Notes under the pieces: generated by a model
Database searches by the model: none
What the model was told of the DNA's origin: nothing
What the model saw: only the letters and a program-made list of their open reading frames with translations
Program-made: the position numbers and the translations under genes
Shown: piece by piece, positions 1 to 6,359 of the stretch
Layout of the letters: each line of letters starts with the position of its first letter
Numbering within the stretch: the stretch's first letter is position 1
Assembly (NCBI GenBank): GCA_937926555.1
Contig: CALAZX010000105.1
Coordinates: 1-8,289, forward strand
Direction of reading: 5' to 3'
Origin: an uncultured Negativicutes bacterium
GTDB taxonomy: Bacteria > Bacillota > Negativicutes > Acidaminococcales > Acidaminococcaceae
Length of the DNA: 8,289 bases

Positions 1-662
1 TGTCCGGCGGCCAGCAGCAGCGTGTGGCCCTGGCCCGCGCCCTGGTGATGGAGCCCTCCGTGCTACTCTTCGACGAGCCCCTGTCCAACCTGGACGCCAA
101 GCTCCGTATCTACATGCGTAACGAGATCCACAAGATCCAGCGCAAAGTGGGCATCACCAGTATCTATGTGACCCATGACCAGTCCGAGGCCATGAGCCTC
201 TCCGACAAGGTCATCATCATGAACGCAGGCAACGTGGAGCAGATCGGCTCTCCCCAGGAGATCTACACCGCTCCCGCCTCCGAGTTCGTGGCGGACTTCA
301 TCGGCGTGGCCAACATCCTGCCCGCCACTGTGGTGGCCAACGACGGCGAAGAGATCACCGTGGAGCTGCTGGGCATCCGCTGCACCAAAAAAGCTTCCAA
401 CCCGGACCTGAAGGCCGGGGACAAGATCAAGGTGGTCGCCCGTCCCGAGGCCCTGAGCCTGGCGGACACCGGCGACATCCCCTGCACCGTCATCAGCAGC
501 ATCTTCATGGGCGAGTCCCAGGACTTCGAGGTGGAGGCTGCCGGCGAGACCGTGAAAGTGAAGGAGTACAATCCGGGACTGCGGCCCATGTTCAAAGAGG
601 GCGAGCAGGTCTTCCTGAAAGTGGACCCGGGCTCCCTGCATCTGATTCCCAAGAAAGCGTAA
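1..662 (+). CDS. ABC importer ATP-binding subunit, PotA/FbpC/MalK class (5' end outside window)
   Basis: ATPase subunit of an ABC importer that would power uptake from the cytoplasmic face of the membrane. The window opens inside the ABC signature (SGGQQQR, first full codon at base 3), so Walker A and the Q-loop lie upstream. Walker B (LLFDEP), the D-loop (SNLDAKL) and the H-loop (YVTHDQSEA) follow in order. The stretch IEQIGSPxEIY-like through FVADFIGVAN is typical of the Fe(III)/polyamine/2-aminoethylphosphonate ATPases. The remaining ~110 residues form a beta-rich TOBE-type regulatory region ending at TAA 660-662. The substrate cannot be read from this piece; Fe(III) or a polyamine-like ligand are the leading family guesses. 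It is followed after only 6 bases by an SsuC-type permease, so it probably heads into a shared transcript. The ATPase class is secure and the substrate is not. Confidence 0.9.
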   Translation, partial: SGGQQQRVALARALVMEPSVLLFDEPLSNLDAKLRIYMRNEIHKIQRKVGITSIYVTHDQSEAMSLSDKVIIMNAGNVEQIGSPQEIYTAPASEFVADFIGVANILPATVVANDGEEITVELLGIRCTKKASNPDLKAGDKIKVVARPEALSLADTGDIPCTVISSIFMGESQDFEVEAAGETVKVKEYNPGLRPMFKEGEQVFLKVDPGSLHLIPKKA

Positions 663-668
663 CCCGTC

Positions 669-1448
669 ATGCGACGGATCTGTCAAGGACTGCTGCTGCC
701 CCTCCTGCTCCTGGCCGCCTGGTATGTGGTGGCGGAGCGGCAGGTGTTCAGCGCCTATCTCCTCCCCTCCCCCGCCATGGTCTGGCAGGCTTTCGGTGAG
801 CTGGTGAAGAGCGGCGACCTGGCGGTCCATCTCAAAATCAGCCTGGTCCGGGTCTTCCTGGGCTTCGGCTGCGCCTGTCTGGCCGCCATCCCTTTGGGGA
901 TTCTCTGCGGCCGCAGCCGTTATTTCCACACCTACTGCTGGTTCCTGCTGGAGTTCCTGCGCCATGTGCCGCCCCTGGCGGCCATCCCGCTGATTATCCT
1001 CTGGGCCGGCATCGGTGAGGCGTCGAAACTTGTCATCATCTTCCTGGCGTCTTTCTTCCCCCTGTTCCTCAACACCTGCAGCGGTATCCGCAACTGCGAC
1101 CCCAAGCTGCTGGAAGTGGGAAAGACGCTGGGATTCTCTTCTTATGGGCTGGTCCGCCACATCCAGCTGCCGGCGGCGCTGAACGAGATTGTCACCGGAC
1201 TGCAGCTCTCCCTGGGCTACAGCTGGCGGGCCCTCATCGGGGCGGAGCTCATCGCCGCGGCGGCGGGCATCGGCTACCTGATTCTGGACGCGGAGGAGAT
1301 GTCCCGTCCGGACGTGGTGCTGGTAGGCATCCTCTGCATCGGCGTCATCGGCTCCCTGATGGACTGGCTCTTCCTGCAGCTGATGAACCGGCTGCTTCCC
1401 TGGCGCCGCATCGCCAATGAGAAAGGAGGCGGCCCATGGACACTGTGA
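669..1448 (+). CDS. ABC importer permease, SsuC/TauC family
   Basis: Inner-membrane channel subunit (259 aa, usual size for the family) of a nitrate/sulfonate/taurine-type ABC importer. An N-terminal membrane segment (about residues 7-22) is followed by the family pattern YLLPSPxxVW (30-39) and several further hydrophobic segments. The cytoplasmic EAA coupling loop is recognisable at 149-170 (EVGKTLGFSSYGLVRHIQLP), where it would dock on the ATPase. The ATG at 669 lies 6 bases after the upstream stop and has no convincing Shine-Dalgarno sequence, so its translation is probably coupled to the upstream ATPase gene. The 3' end overlaps the next gene by 13 bases. The partners are the ATPase at 1436 and the lipoprotein at 2166. 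The family is clear. The ligand is unknown: SsuC homologues carry sulfonates, nitrate, pyrimidine precursors and other small molecules. Confidence 0.9.
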   Translation: MRRICQGLLLPLLLLAAWYVVAERQVFSAYLLPSPAMVWQAFGELVKSGDLAVHLKISLVRVFLGFGCACLAAIPLGILCGRSRYFHTYCWFLLEFLRHVPPLAAIPLIILWAGIGEASKLVIIFLASFFPLFLNTCSGIRNCDPKLLEVGKTLGFSSYGLVRHIQLPAALNEIVTGLQLSLGYSWRALIGAELIAAAAGIGYLILDAEEMSRPDVVLVGILCIGVIGSLMDWLFLQLMNRLLPWRRIANEKGGGPWTL

Positions 1449-2134
1449 CCATCAGCAATCTCTCCAAAGTGTACGGGGAGAAGACAGCCCTGGCCCCCAC
1501 CTCCCTGGAGCTGGCTCCGGGAAGCCTCACGGCCATCGTGGGGAAAAGCGGCTGCGGCAAGACCACCCTCCTCCGCCTCCTGGCGGGACTGGAGGAACCC
1601 ACCACGGGAACGGTCACCGGACTGCCGGCCAAAGTGGCGCCGGTGTTCCAGGAGCCCCGGCTGATGCCCTGGCTCACCGTGGCGGACAATATCACCCTGG
1701 CGGCGGCAAGCGACCCGTCACTGGCAAAATCCAAGGACCGCCTGGCGGACCTTCTGGACGTCCTGGAGCTCACCGGGGCGTCGGCGCTGTACCCTTCCCA
1801 GCTTTCCGGCGGGATGGCCCAGCGCGTCTCTTTGGGACGGACCTTGTTTTATAACCCCGAGCTGATCCTGATGGACGAACCCTTCAGCGCCCTGGACTAC
1901 TTCACCCGGCGCAGCCTGCAGCAGATGCTGCTGCGTCTCTTCCGCAACCAGACGAAGACCATCGTCTTCGTCACCCACGATGTGGAGGAGGCCCTGCTTC
2001 TGGGCGACCGTGTCCTGGTCATGGAGGAGGGAGCCATCAAATCCGCTCTTCCGGTGACACTCCCCCATCCGCGGAGCGCCACCTCGCCGCAGTTCCAACA
2101 GCTGCGGGAAACCATCCTGACCCTGCTGAAATGA
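1436..2134 (+). CDS. ABC importer ATP-binding subunit, SsuB/TauB family
   Basis: Cytoplasmic ATPase (232 aa) of the SsuC-type importer. All nucleotide-binding motifs are present and intact: Walker A GKSGCGKTT (36-44), Q-loop at Q72 in FQEPRLMPW, signature LSGGMAQR (123-130), Walker B LILMDEP (143-149), and H-loop His181 in VTHD. The FQEPRLMPWLTV pattern around the Q-loop is characteristic of SsuB/TauB/NrtD proteins. There is no TOBE extension, unlike the upstream ATPase, which fits this family. The ATG at 1436 is supported by AGGAGG at 1424-1429 with 6 bases of spacing, inside the 3' end of the permease gene; the 13-base overlap suggests translational coupling. It would pair with the permease at 669 and the binding protein at 2166. 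Confidence 0.93.
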   Translation: MDTVTISNLSKVYGEKTALAPTSLELAPGSLTAIVGKSGCGKTTLLRLLAGLEEPTTGTVTGLPAKVAPVFQEPRLMPWLTVADNITLAAASDPSLAKSKDRLADLLDVLELTGASALYPSQLSGGMAQRVSLGRTLFYNPELILMDEPFSALDYFTRRSLQQMLLRLFRNQTKTIVFVTHDVEEALLLGDRVLVMEEGAIKSALPVTLPHPRSATSPQFQQLRETILTLLK

Positions 2135-2165
2135 CAGGGCCCTTCATGAAAGGAGTTTTCGGATA

Positions 2166-3128
2166 ATGAAAAAACTAATCGCTCTGTTCCTCTGCCTGGT
2201 GGCCTGCCTGGCCATGGTAGCAGGCTGCGGCTCCTCTGAGACCGCAAAGAAAGCGGCACCCCTGAAAGATCTGAAAGTAACTTATGTAAAGGCTCCTCTG
2301 AACATCCCCAGCATCGTGGACAAAGAGAACCAGACCCTGGTGAAAGGCTTCGAGAAAGACGGCGTGAAAGTCACTTTCCCGGAGATCACCTCCGGCGCGA
2401 AACAGACCGAGGCCCTGGCTGCTGGCAGCCTGGACATCTGCAGCGCACTGGGCGGCACCAGCGCCATCCTGGCCGCGTCCAACGGTGTTGACGTGAAGAT
2501 TGTCGGCATCTACAGCCGGGCTCCCAAAGCCTTCAACATCATGGTGAAGGATCCCGCCATCAAGACCGCCGCCGACCTGAAAGGCAAGAAAGTGGTAGGC
2601 CCGAAAGGCACCATCCTGCATCAGATCCTGGCAGCGGCTCTGGCCAAGAACCATCTGACCCTGAAAGACGTGGAGTTCCGCTCCCTGGGCATCCCCGCTT
2701 CTGTCAACGCACTGCTGGCAGGCGAGGCTGACGCGGCTCTCGTAGCCGGCGCCGACGTTCTCCGTGCACAGCGCGCAGGCGCCCGTGTCCTGGTGAACGG
2801 TGAGGGCATGGTGGACGCCACCATCGTCATCGGTGTCAGCGGCAAGTTCCTGAAAGAGCATCCGGACGCCGTGAAGAAATACATGGCCATCCACAAAGAG
2901 AACATCGAGTTCATGAAGAAGAACCCCGAGAAAGCCTATGAGTTCACCGCCAAAGAGACCGGTCTGACCCCGGCTGACGTGAAACTGATGGCTCCCTGGT
3001 ACAACTTCGACCCCGCCATCACCGAAAGCGACATCAAGGACCTGGAAGCTACCCAGCAGTTCCTGATCGACAACGGCATGCAGAAGAACAAGATCGACAT
3101 CAAAGGCATGCTGGCGGAAGTGAAATAA
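2166..3128 (+). CDS. Substrate-binding lipoprotein of an SsuA/TauA (NMT1-like) ABC importer
   Basis: Extracytoplasmic ligand receptor (320 aa) for the SsuC-type importer. It has a classic lipoprotein signal: MKK, a hydrophobic core, and a lipobox ending AGC with lipidated Cys21, followed by a short Ser/Lys-rich linker. The mature part has the two-lobe binding-protein look of the NMT1/SsuA family: a VTYVKAP first strand, SGAKQTEALAAGSLDI (a family-typical segment counting binding-site residues), the interlobe segment AADLKGKKVVGPKGT, and a C-terminal helical region rich in Lys and Glu. The start is supported by AAAGGAG at 2149-2155, 10 bases upstream. It sits 31 bases after the ATPase gene and is the last gene before the terminator at 3178. 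The ligand is not predictable by eye; sulfonates, nitrate-like anions or pyrimidine precursors are possible. Confidence 0.9.
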   Translation: MKKLIALFLCLVACLAMVAGCGSSETAKKAAPLKDLKVTYVKAPLNIPSIVDKENQTLVKGFEKDGVKVTFPEITSGAKQTEALAAGSLDICSALGGTSAILAASNGVDVKIVGIYSRAPKAFNIMVKDPAIKTAADLKGKKVVGPKGTILHQILAAALAKNHLTLKDVEFRSLGIPASVNALLAGEADAALVAGADVLRAQRAGARVLVNGEGMVDATIVIGVSGKFLKEHPDAVKKYMAIHKENIEFMKKNPEKAYEFTAKETGLTPADVKLMAPWYNFDPAITESDIKDLEATQQFLIDNGMQKNKIDIKGMLAEVK

Positions 3129-3313
3129 GCTTTCTTCCCTGATTTGAGAAGACAGTAGAAAATGTACGGAAATGCAGAAAGAGCTGTGGGAATGATCCCG
3201 CAGCTCTTTTTCTATGTCCGCAACTGTTCTTTTCTTTCTCTATTCTATCCGCCTTGTCGCAGCTTGGCGGCTTTTCTCCACAGCGGTATTTCTGTTGTTC
3301 CTGTATCCGGTCC
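3129..3313. other. Convergent intergenic region
   Basis: This is the gap between the two convergent operons. It holds the terminator at 3178-3211, then a pyrimidine-rich stretch on the + strand (about 3205-3247). A weak GC hairpin (CCGCC at 3249-3253 with GGCGG at 3266-3270, followed by CTTTTCT) might act as a backup + strand terminator, but the stem is only 5 bp with a 12-base loop. No supported gene is seen here. Confidence 0.6.
3178..3211 (+). terminator. Intrinsic terminator of the ABC operon, possibly bidirectional
   Basis: A 13-base inverted repeat (arms 3178-3190 and 3197-3209, with one G-T wobble) closes over a 6-base loop AATGAT, and the run TTTTT spans 3207-3211. It lies 50 bases after the binding-protein stop. 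Because the left arm begins with A residues, the same hairpin read on the - strand ends in TTTCTGCATTT, a weaker U-tract, and could also stop the convergent GTPase operon that ends at 3314. Termination on + is well supported; the - strand role is plausible only. Confidence 0.88.
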
Positions 3314-4528
3314 TTACCGTAGGCTGTTCATGATCACCTGCCAGGTGTGCTCCACCTTCCGTGTCAGGTTGTCCCGGATGTTCTTGTCCGTCCGCACCAG
3401 TCCGATGAGGAAGTCGGACACCTGGTCCGCCAGCCGGTCGCCGGTGAACTCGTAGCCGCCCACATAGGTGACGCGCCGGAACTCCGGACGCCAGCGGGGG
3501 TCCATCCTGGGCACTGCCGCCCCGGCATCTTCCTCTCCGCTTCCGGTGTCAGCTCCGCTCTCCCGGCGGGGTTCCAGATAGACGCCCTGGGGCAGCTCCC
3601 CGCTGCACCGTGCCAGCTCCGCCAGGTAACGGTTGGCCGCGTCCTCCAGTCTGTCCCCGTCGGCGTCGATGGCGCTGAAGGTGTTCTGGAGGTCGAAATT
3701 CACCAGGTCCACCATTTTCTTGGCGGAGTTGTTGTTCCACAGGAGGCTGATCTTGCCGTTGGCCAGGAGCAGGAGGCTTCTGGCTTTCCAGGCGGTGATC
3801 TTGCTCTTCACGTTCTCCCGGTAGATGCAGGGGAGCCGGTCACGGATATCCTCCGCCAGGTTGTACCGGGCGGCGTCCAGGACCTCCTCCCGGCCGAACC
3901 GCACCGCCACGTCCCCGCCCAGGGATGTCCCCGCCACGCTGTTCACGGCGATGATCCGGGGCAGCTCCTTCCCGGGGACCAGCAGCTTCAGCCGCTGTTC
4001 CAGGTAGTCCCTCATCCCCTGGAGTTTCTCCTCCTTGCGGAATCCGGGCTCGGCGTTGGTCAGCACGATGACCACCTTGCAACCCGCGTTGAGCAGGGGC
4101 GCCACCACCTCTCCCAGCTCGGCCTCCTCGATCCGGCCGCTGTTGGCGGAGAAGCAGTAGTACACCGCATGGAACCAGTCCGCCGGGTTGGCGGAGCAGT
4201 TCCGCTCCCCCACCAGGGACAGCACGGTCTTCCGCCACTCGGGCAGGGAGTCCGCCTCGATGCCCCAGGTGTCGTACACATGGTAGGCCACGGCGTTCCG
4301 CACCAGCACATTCTCGTGGAGTCCCTTGCCGGTTTTGGGCATACCGGCCCCCACGGGGAGGTTGAAGCCGTAGAGATAGTTCAGCAGGGAGGTCTTCCCC
4401 GCCCCCGTCTTGCCCAGAGCCAGGACGTTGCAGATCCTCAGATCCTTGCGTCCCGGCCCGTCATAGGCGCCGTCTCCCGGATTCCTGATAGAGCGGAACC
4501 CGGCCTGACGCCATCTGTTTTCCCTCAT
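3314..4528 (-). CDS. P-loop GTPase with divergent G4 motif, second of a tandem pair
   Basis: Predicted soluble GTPase of about 404 aa, related to the Era-like/YeeP-YfjP group. Numbered from the ATG at 4528, it has G1 GKTGAGKTS (39-47), a likely G2 Thr66, G3 DTWG (86-89), TNAE where NKxD/TKxD is expected (157-160), and a possible G5 VNSVAG (195-200). The phrase AVYYCFSANSGRIE matches VWYCISAATKRIT in the upstream GTPase, so the two are paralogues. After the G domain comes a helical region, an acidic Gly/Ser-rich linker (about 319-341) and a basic C-terminal segment; the DUF697-like domain of its neighbour is not recognisable. An ATG at 4537 overlaps the previous stop as ATGA, but the ATG at 4528 has the better-spaced ribosome binding site. 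The specific function is unknown. The altered G4 could weaken guanine specificity. Confidence 0.85.
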   Translation of the reverse strand: MRENRWRQAGFRSIRNPGDGAYDGPGRKDLRICNVLALGKTGAGKTSLLNYLYGFNLPVGAGMPKTGKGLHENVLVRNAVAYHVYDTWGIEADSLPEWRKTVLSLVGERNCSANPADWFHAVYYCFSANSGRIEEAELGEVVAPLLNAGCKVVIVLTNAEPGFRKEEKLQGMRDYLEQRLKLLVPGKELPRIIAVNSVAGTSLGGDVAVRFGREEVLDAARYNLAEDIRDRLPCIYRENVKSKITAWKARSLLLLANGKISLLWNNNSAKKMVDLVNFDLQNTFSAIDADGDRLEDAANRYLAELARCSGELPQGVYLEPRRESGADTGSGEEDAGAAVPRMDPRWRPEFRRVTYVGGYEFTGDRLADQVSDFLIGLVRTDKNIRDNLTRKVEHTWQVIMNSLR

Positions 4529-4533
4529 GGAAC

Positions 4534-5658
4534 TCATCCTTTTTGTTTTCTCTGATAGTATTTCTGAACCAGCCGCAGCACCGTGTCCATGGCGAAGGCG
4601 GCGGTGAAGTCCACTTTCTGCCCTTTGGCCAGGAGCCGGGCGGCTTTATAGCAGATCTCGTTGATGGCCTTGCCAAAGGCCCAGGTGAAGGTGGTGGCCA
4701 CGCTGCCGTTGATGAGGACAGTGGCCACGGATCCCACGCCGGGGATCAGCTTCAGCAGTGTCCGCGACATGATGCGGCCGGCGTTGGCCACAACCACGTT
4801 GACGAAAATCTCCTTGATCTTGTCCGTGCCCCGGTCGATACCCCAGTAATTGAACAGGTGGGTGGCCATGGCGGTCTGGATGGCGATCAGCGCAGCAGAG
4901 TCCGTCATGGGCAGGGGCATGGCCACAGCGCCTCCCGCCGCCACCAGATAGCGGCTGATCAGCTTGTCGGCCTCCATCCGCTTCACCAGGAGCTCCTGGC
5001 CCAGGGCTTCGGCCATGGCCAGCTTCAGTCCGCTGTCCAGATGGTCCACGGACCACTGGAGCATCTCGTCCCAGTCCATATCCCGTTCCGGCACCCGGGG
5101 ATCCAGGCTGACACGGAACACATCGGTGTCAGGCAGCCGCTCCGCCAGCGTCTTTCTCATCTCGTTCAGCTCGCTGACCGTGGCCGCGTCAATCTGCGTC
5201 AGAACGACACATACCTCGGCCTGGCCGCTGAGCGCGCCGATGGCCGCCAGGTCCATAGGCGTAATCCGCTTCGTGGCGGCGGAGATGCAGTACCACACCT
5301 GGTGGATCTGCTTCTTCACATCGCCGCTGCCGTTGGACTTCTTCACGAAGCCGATCACGTCTTTGTAGAATTTCTCCTGCTGCTTCTCGCCCATCTCGTA
5401 GCCTGCGGTGTCATACAGCACCACGGGATACTTCTCGGGCTCGTAGCGGCTGATCCGGTCCGTCACGTTCTTGCCGCTGCCGGAATCCGCCACCTCCATG
5501 CCGAAAAGATGGTTGATCAGGCTGCTCTTGCCGGCGCCGGTGGCGCCGCACAGCAGGATACCCGGCTTCTTCACGCCGCTGCGGATCTTCTTCAGAACGG
5601 ATTCGTAGTCGAAATCCTGCAGTTTATCAATGAATGTCTGAAAATGTCTCTCGTCCAT
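4534..5658 (-). CDS. P-loop GTPase with C-terminal DUF697/YcjF-like domain
   Basis: GTPase of 374 aa with two parts. The N-terminal G domain has G1 GATGAGKSS (38-46), a G2 Thr66 within KNVTDRI, G3 DTAG (83-86) and G4 TQID (154-157), with VWYCISAATKRIT (121-133) typical of Era-like proteins of the YeeP/YfjP group. From about residue 226 to 345 there is a hydrophobic helical domain with the DUF697 pattern: AVAMPLPMTDSAALIAIQ, then SRTLLKLIPGVGSVAT, then a Trp/Phe-rich helix. In other proteins this domain is associated with membrane association, so the protein may act at the membrane. The start is secure, with GGAGGT at 5665-5670 and 6 bases of spacing. It sits 24 bases after the HyfE-like gene and is followed at once by its paralogue, implying one transcript. 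The substrate and partner of the GTPase are unknown; a link to the membrane proteins upstream is inferred from the operon only. Confidence 0.9.
   Translation of the reverse strand: MDERHFQTFIDKLQDFDYESVLKKIRSGVKKPGILLCGATGAGKSSLINHLFGMEVADSGSGKNVTDRISRYEPEKYPVVLYDTAGYEMGEKQQEKFYKDVIGFVKKSNGSGDVKKQIHQVWYCISAATKRITPMDLAAIGALSGQAEVCVVLTQIDAATVSELNEMRKTLAERLPDTDVFRVSLDPRVPERDMDWDEMLQWSVDHLDSGLKLAMAEALGQELLVKRMEADKLISRYLVAAGGAVAMPLPMTDSAALIAIQTAMATHLFNYWGIDRGTDKIKEIFVNVVVANAGRIMSRTLLKLIPGVGSVATVLINGSVATTFTWAFGKAINEICYKAARLLAKGQKVDFTAAFAMDTVLRLVQKYYQRKQKG
4537..4543 (-). promoter_or_regulatory. Ribosome binding site deciding the start of the second GTPase
   Basis: Read on the - strand, AAAAGGA ends 8 bases before the ATG at 4528, an ideal distance. 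It directly abuts and overlaps the alternative ATG at 4537, so it cannot serve that codon well. The stop of the upstream GTPase gene lies between the two, 5 bases before the preferred start, so the two genes are probably translationally coupled. Confidence 0.55.
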
Positions 5659-5682
5659 CAGTATACCTCCGAACTGCCGGCC

Positions 5683-6273
5683 TCAGGCCCGGCTCTCCAT
5701 GTTTGCGGCGGCCATGACGCCGATCAGCACGGCGGCCACCACGTCCATCGCAAAACAGAAAAGGAAGACGGAGAAGGTTCCCCCCGCCAGAAAATACCCT
5801 GTGAGAAAGAAGCCGTTCACCGCGGAAGCCAGTCCCACCATCCGCACCGTCAGGGTCCGGGACATGGCCAGGAGCCGCAGGCCAAAATAGAACAGCCCGA
5901 TGCCCGCCGCCACGTAGTCACGTCCGGGGGCGAAGGGGTTCAGCAGGTCCATGACCACATAGGCCGCTGCCATGGACAGACCCACGCCCACCAGCATCCT
6001 GTTGGGATTGAAGGACACCACGCCCTCCTCGTCGCTGTCCTTCCGCACCCGCAGGTACAGCAGGGACAGGGGCAGGAGGCAGAGCATCCCGAAGAACATC
6101 ATCATCCAGGGAGCCATGGAGACGGACTCCACACCCTCCTGCAGCGCGAAAAAGACACAGGTCCAGAAAACCAGCAGCGACTGGCCGATAAAGCCATACA
6201 CGCCCAGCCGCGGCGTTGTCAGTCGGGTCTCGATGAGAATCCCCACAAGCAGAAGTCCCAGCAGAAATGTCAT
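5683..6273 (-). CDS. Integral membrane protein, divergent HyfE-like (hydrogenase-4 component E)
   Basis: Membrane protein of 196 aa with about seven hydrophobic segments (roughly 3-14, 25-44, 56-74, 94-112, 120-138, 144-163, 167-190). Topology and spacing resemble HyfE (about 216 aa): the second segment starts GVYGFIGQSLLVF, comparable to the GFYACQSL region of HyfE, and GLFYFGLRLLAMSRTLTVRMVG through AMDVVAAVLIGVM parallels the last two HyfE helices, including a shared Asp (177) in the final one. HyfE and its NuoK-like core carry a glutamate in an LMENG/IELMLN context, but here the matching residue is Val152. Start ATG 6273 has AAAGGAGG with 5 bases of spacing. A promoter lies upstream at 6321-6350, and two GTPase genes follow. 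The membrane protein call is firm; the HyfE relationship is my reading of remembered family patterns and needs a profile search. Confidence 0.72.
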   Translation of the reverse strand: MTFLLGLLLVGILIETRLTTPRLGVYGFIGQSLLVFWTCVFFALQEGVESVSMAPWMMMFFGMLCLLPLSLLYLRVRKDSDEEGVVSFNPNRMLVGVGLSMAAAYVVMDLLNPFAPGRDYVAAGIGLFYFGLRLLAMSRTLTVRMVGLASAVNGFFLTGYFLAGGTFSVFLFCFAMDVVAAVLIGVMAAANMESRA

Positions 6274-6320
6274 GGCTTCCTCCTTTGTTCACCGATTCAG
6301 ATTACTTCGCTTCTCTTTAT

Positions 6321-6350
6321 AGTATACCATTCAACAGGGGTTAAAAACAA
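6321..6350 (-). promoter_or_regulatory. Sigma-70-type promoter of the HyfE-like/GTPase unit
   Basis: On the - strand, -10 TATACT (6321-6326) is preceded by TGG, making an extended -10, and lies 18 bases after TTGTTT (6345-6350), a partial -35. The predicted start of transcription is near 6314, giving a leader of about 40 bases before the ATG at 6273. The 86-base gap is AT-rich compared with the rest of the window. No operator or riboswitch fold is apparent. It suggests that the HyfE-like gene and the GTPases can be transcribed apart from the HyfB- and HyfC-like genes upstream. Confidence 0.7.
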
Positions 6351-6359
6351 ATGACTTTC

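Noticed and set aside
63..1160. A 365-codon open frame on the - strand
   Set aside because: It is antisense to the first ATPase and SsuC-type permease, both clear family members; His, Gly and Gln-rich with no motif.
3249..3277. A second hairpin after the ABC operon (CCGCC/GGCGG then CTTTTCT)
   Set aside because: A 5 bp stem with a 12-base loop is too weak to call as a separate terminator; mentioned in the intergenic entry only.
3162..3455. A 97-codon open frame on the + strand starting just after the ABC operon
   Set aside because: It runs through the terminator hairpin and into the antisense of the GTPase gene, with no ribosome binding site and no recognisable pattern.
3347..4555. A 402-codon open frame on the + strand
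   Set aside because: It is antisense to the second GTPase, with low-complexity composition and no motif; the - strand frame holds a P-loop and DTWG.
4543..6354. A 603-codon open frame on the + strand
   Set aside because: It lies antisense to the first GTPase and HyfE-like genes, both with good ribosome binding sites and recognisable motifs. Its His, Gln and Gly-rich composition is what a GC-rich reverse strand gives, and it shows no domain.
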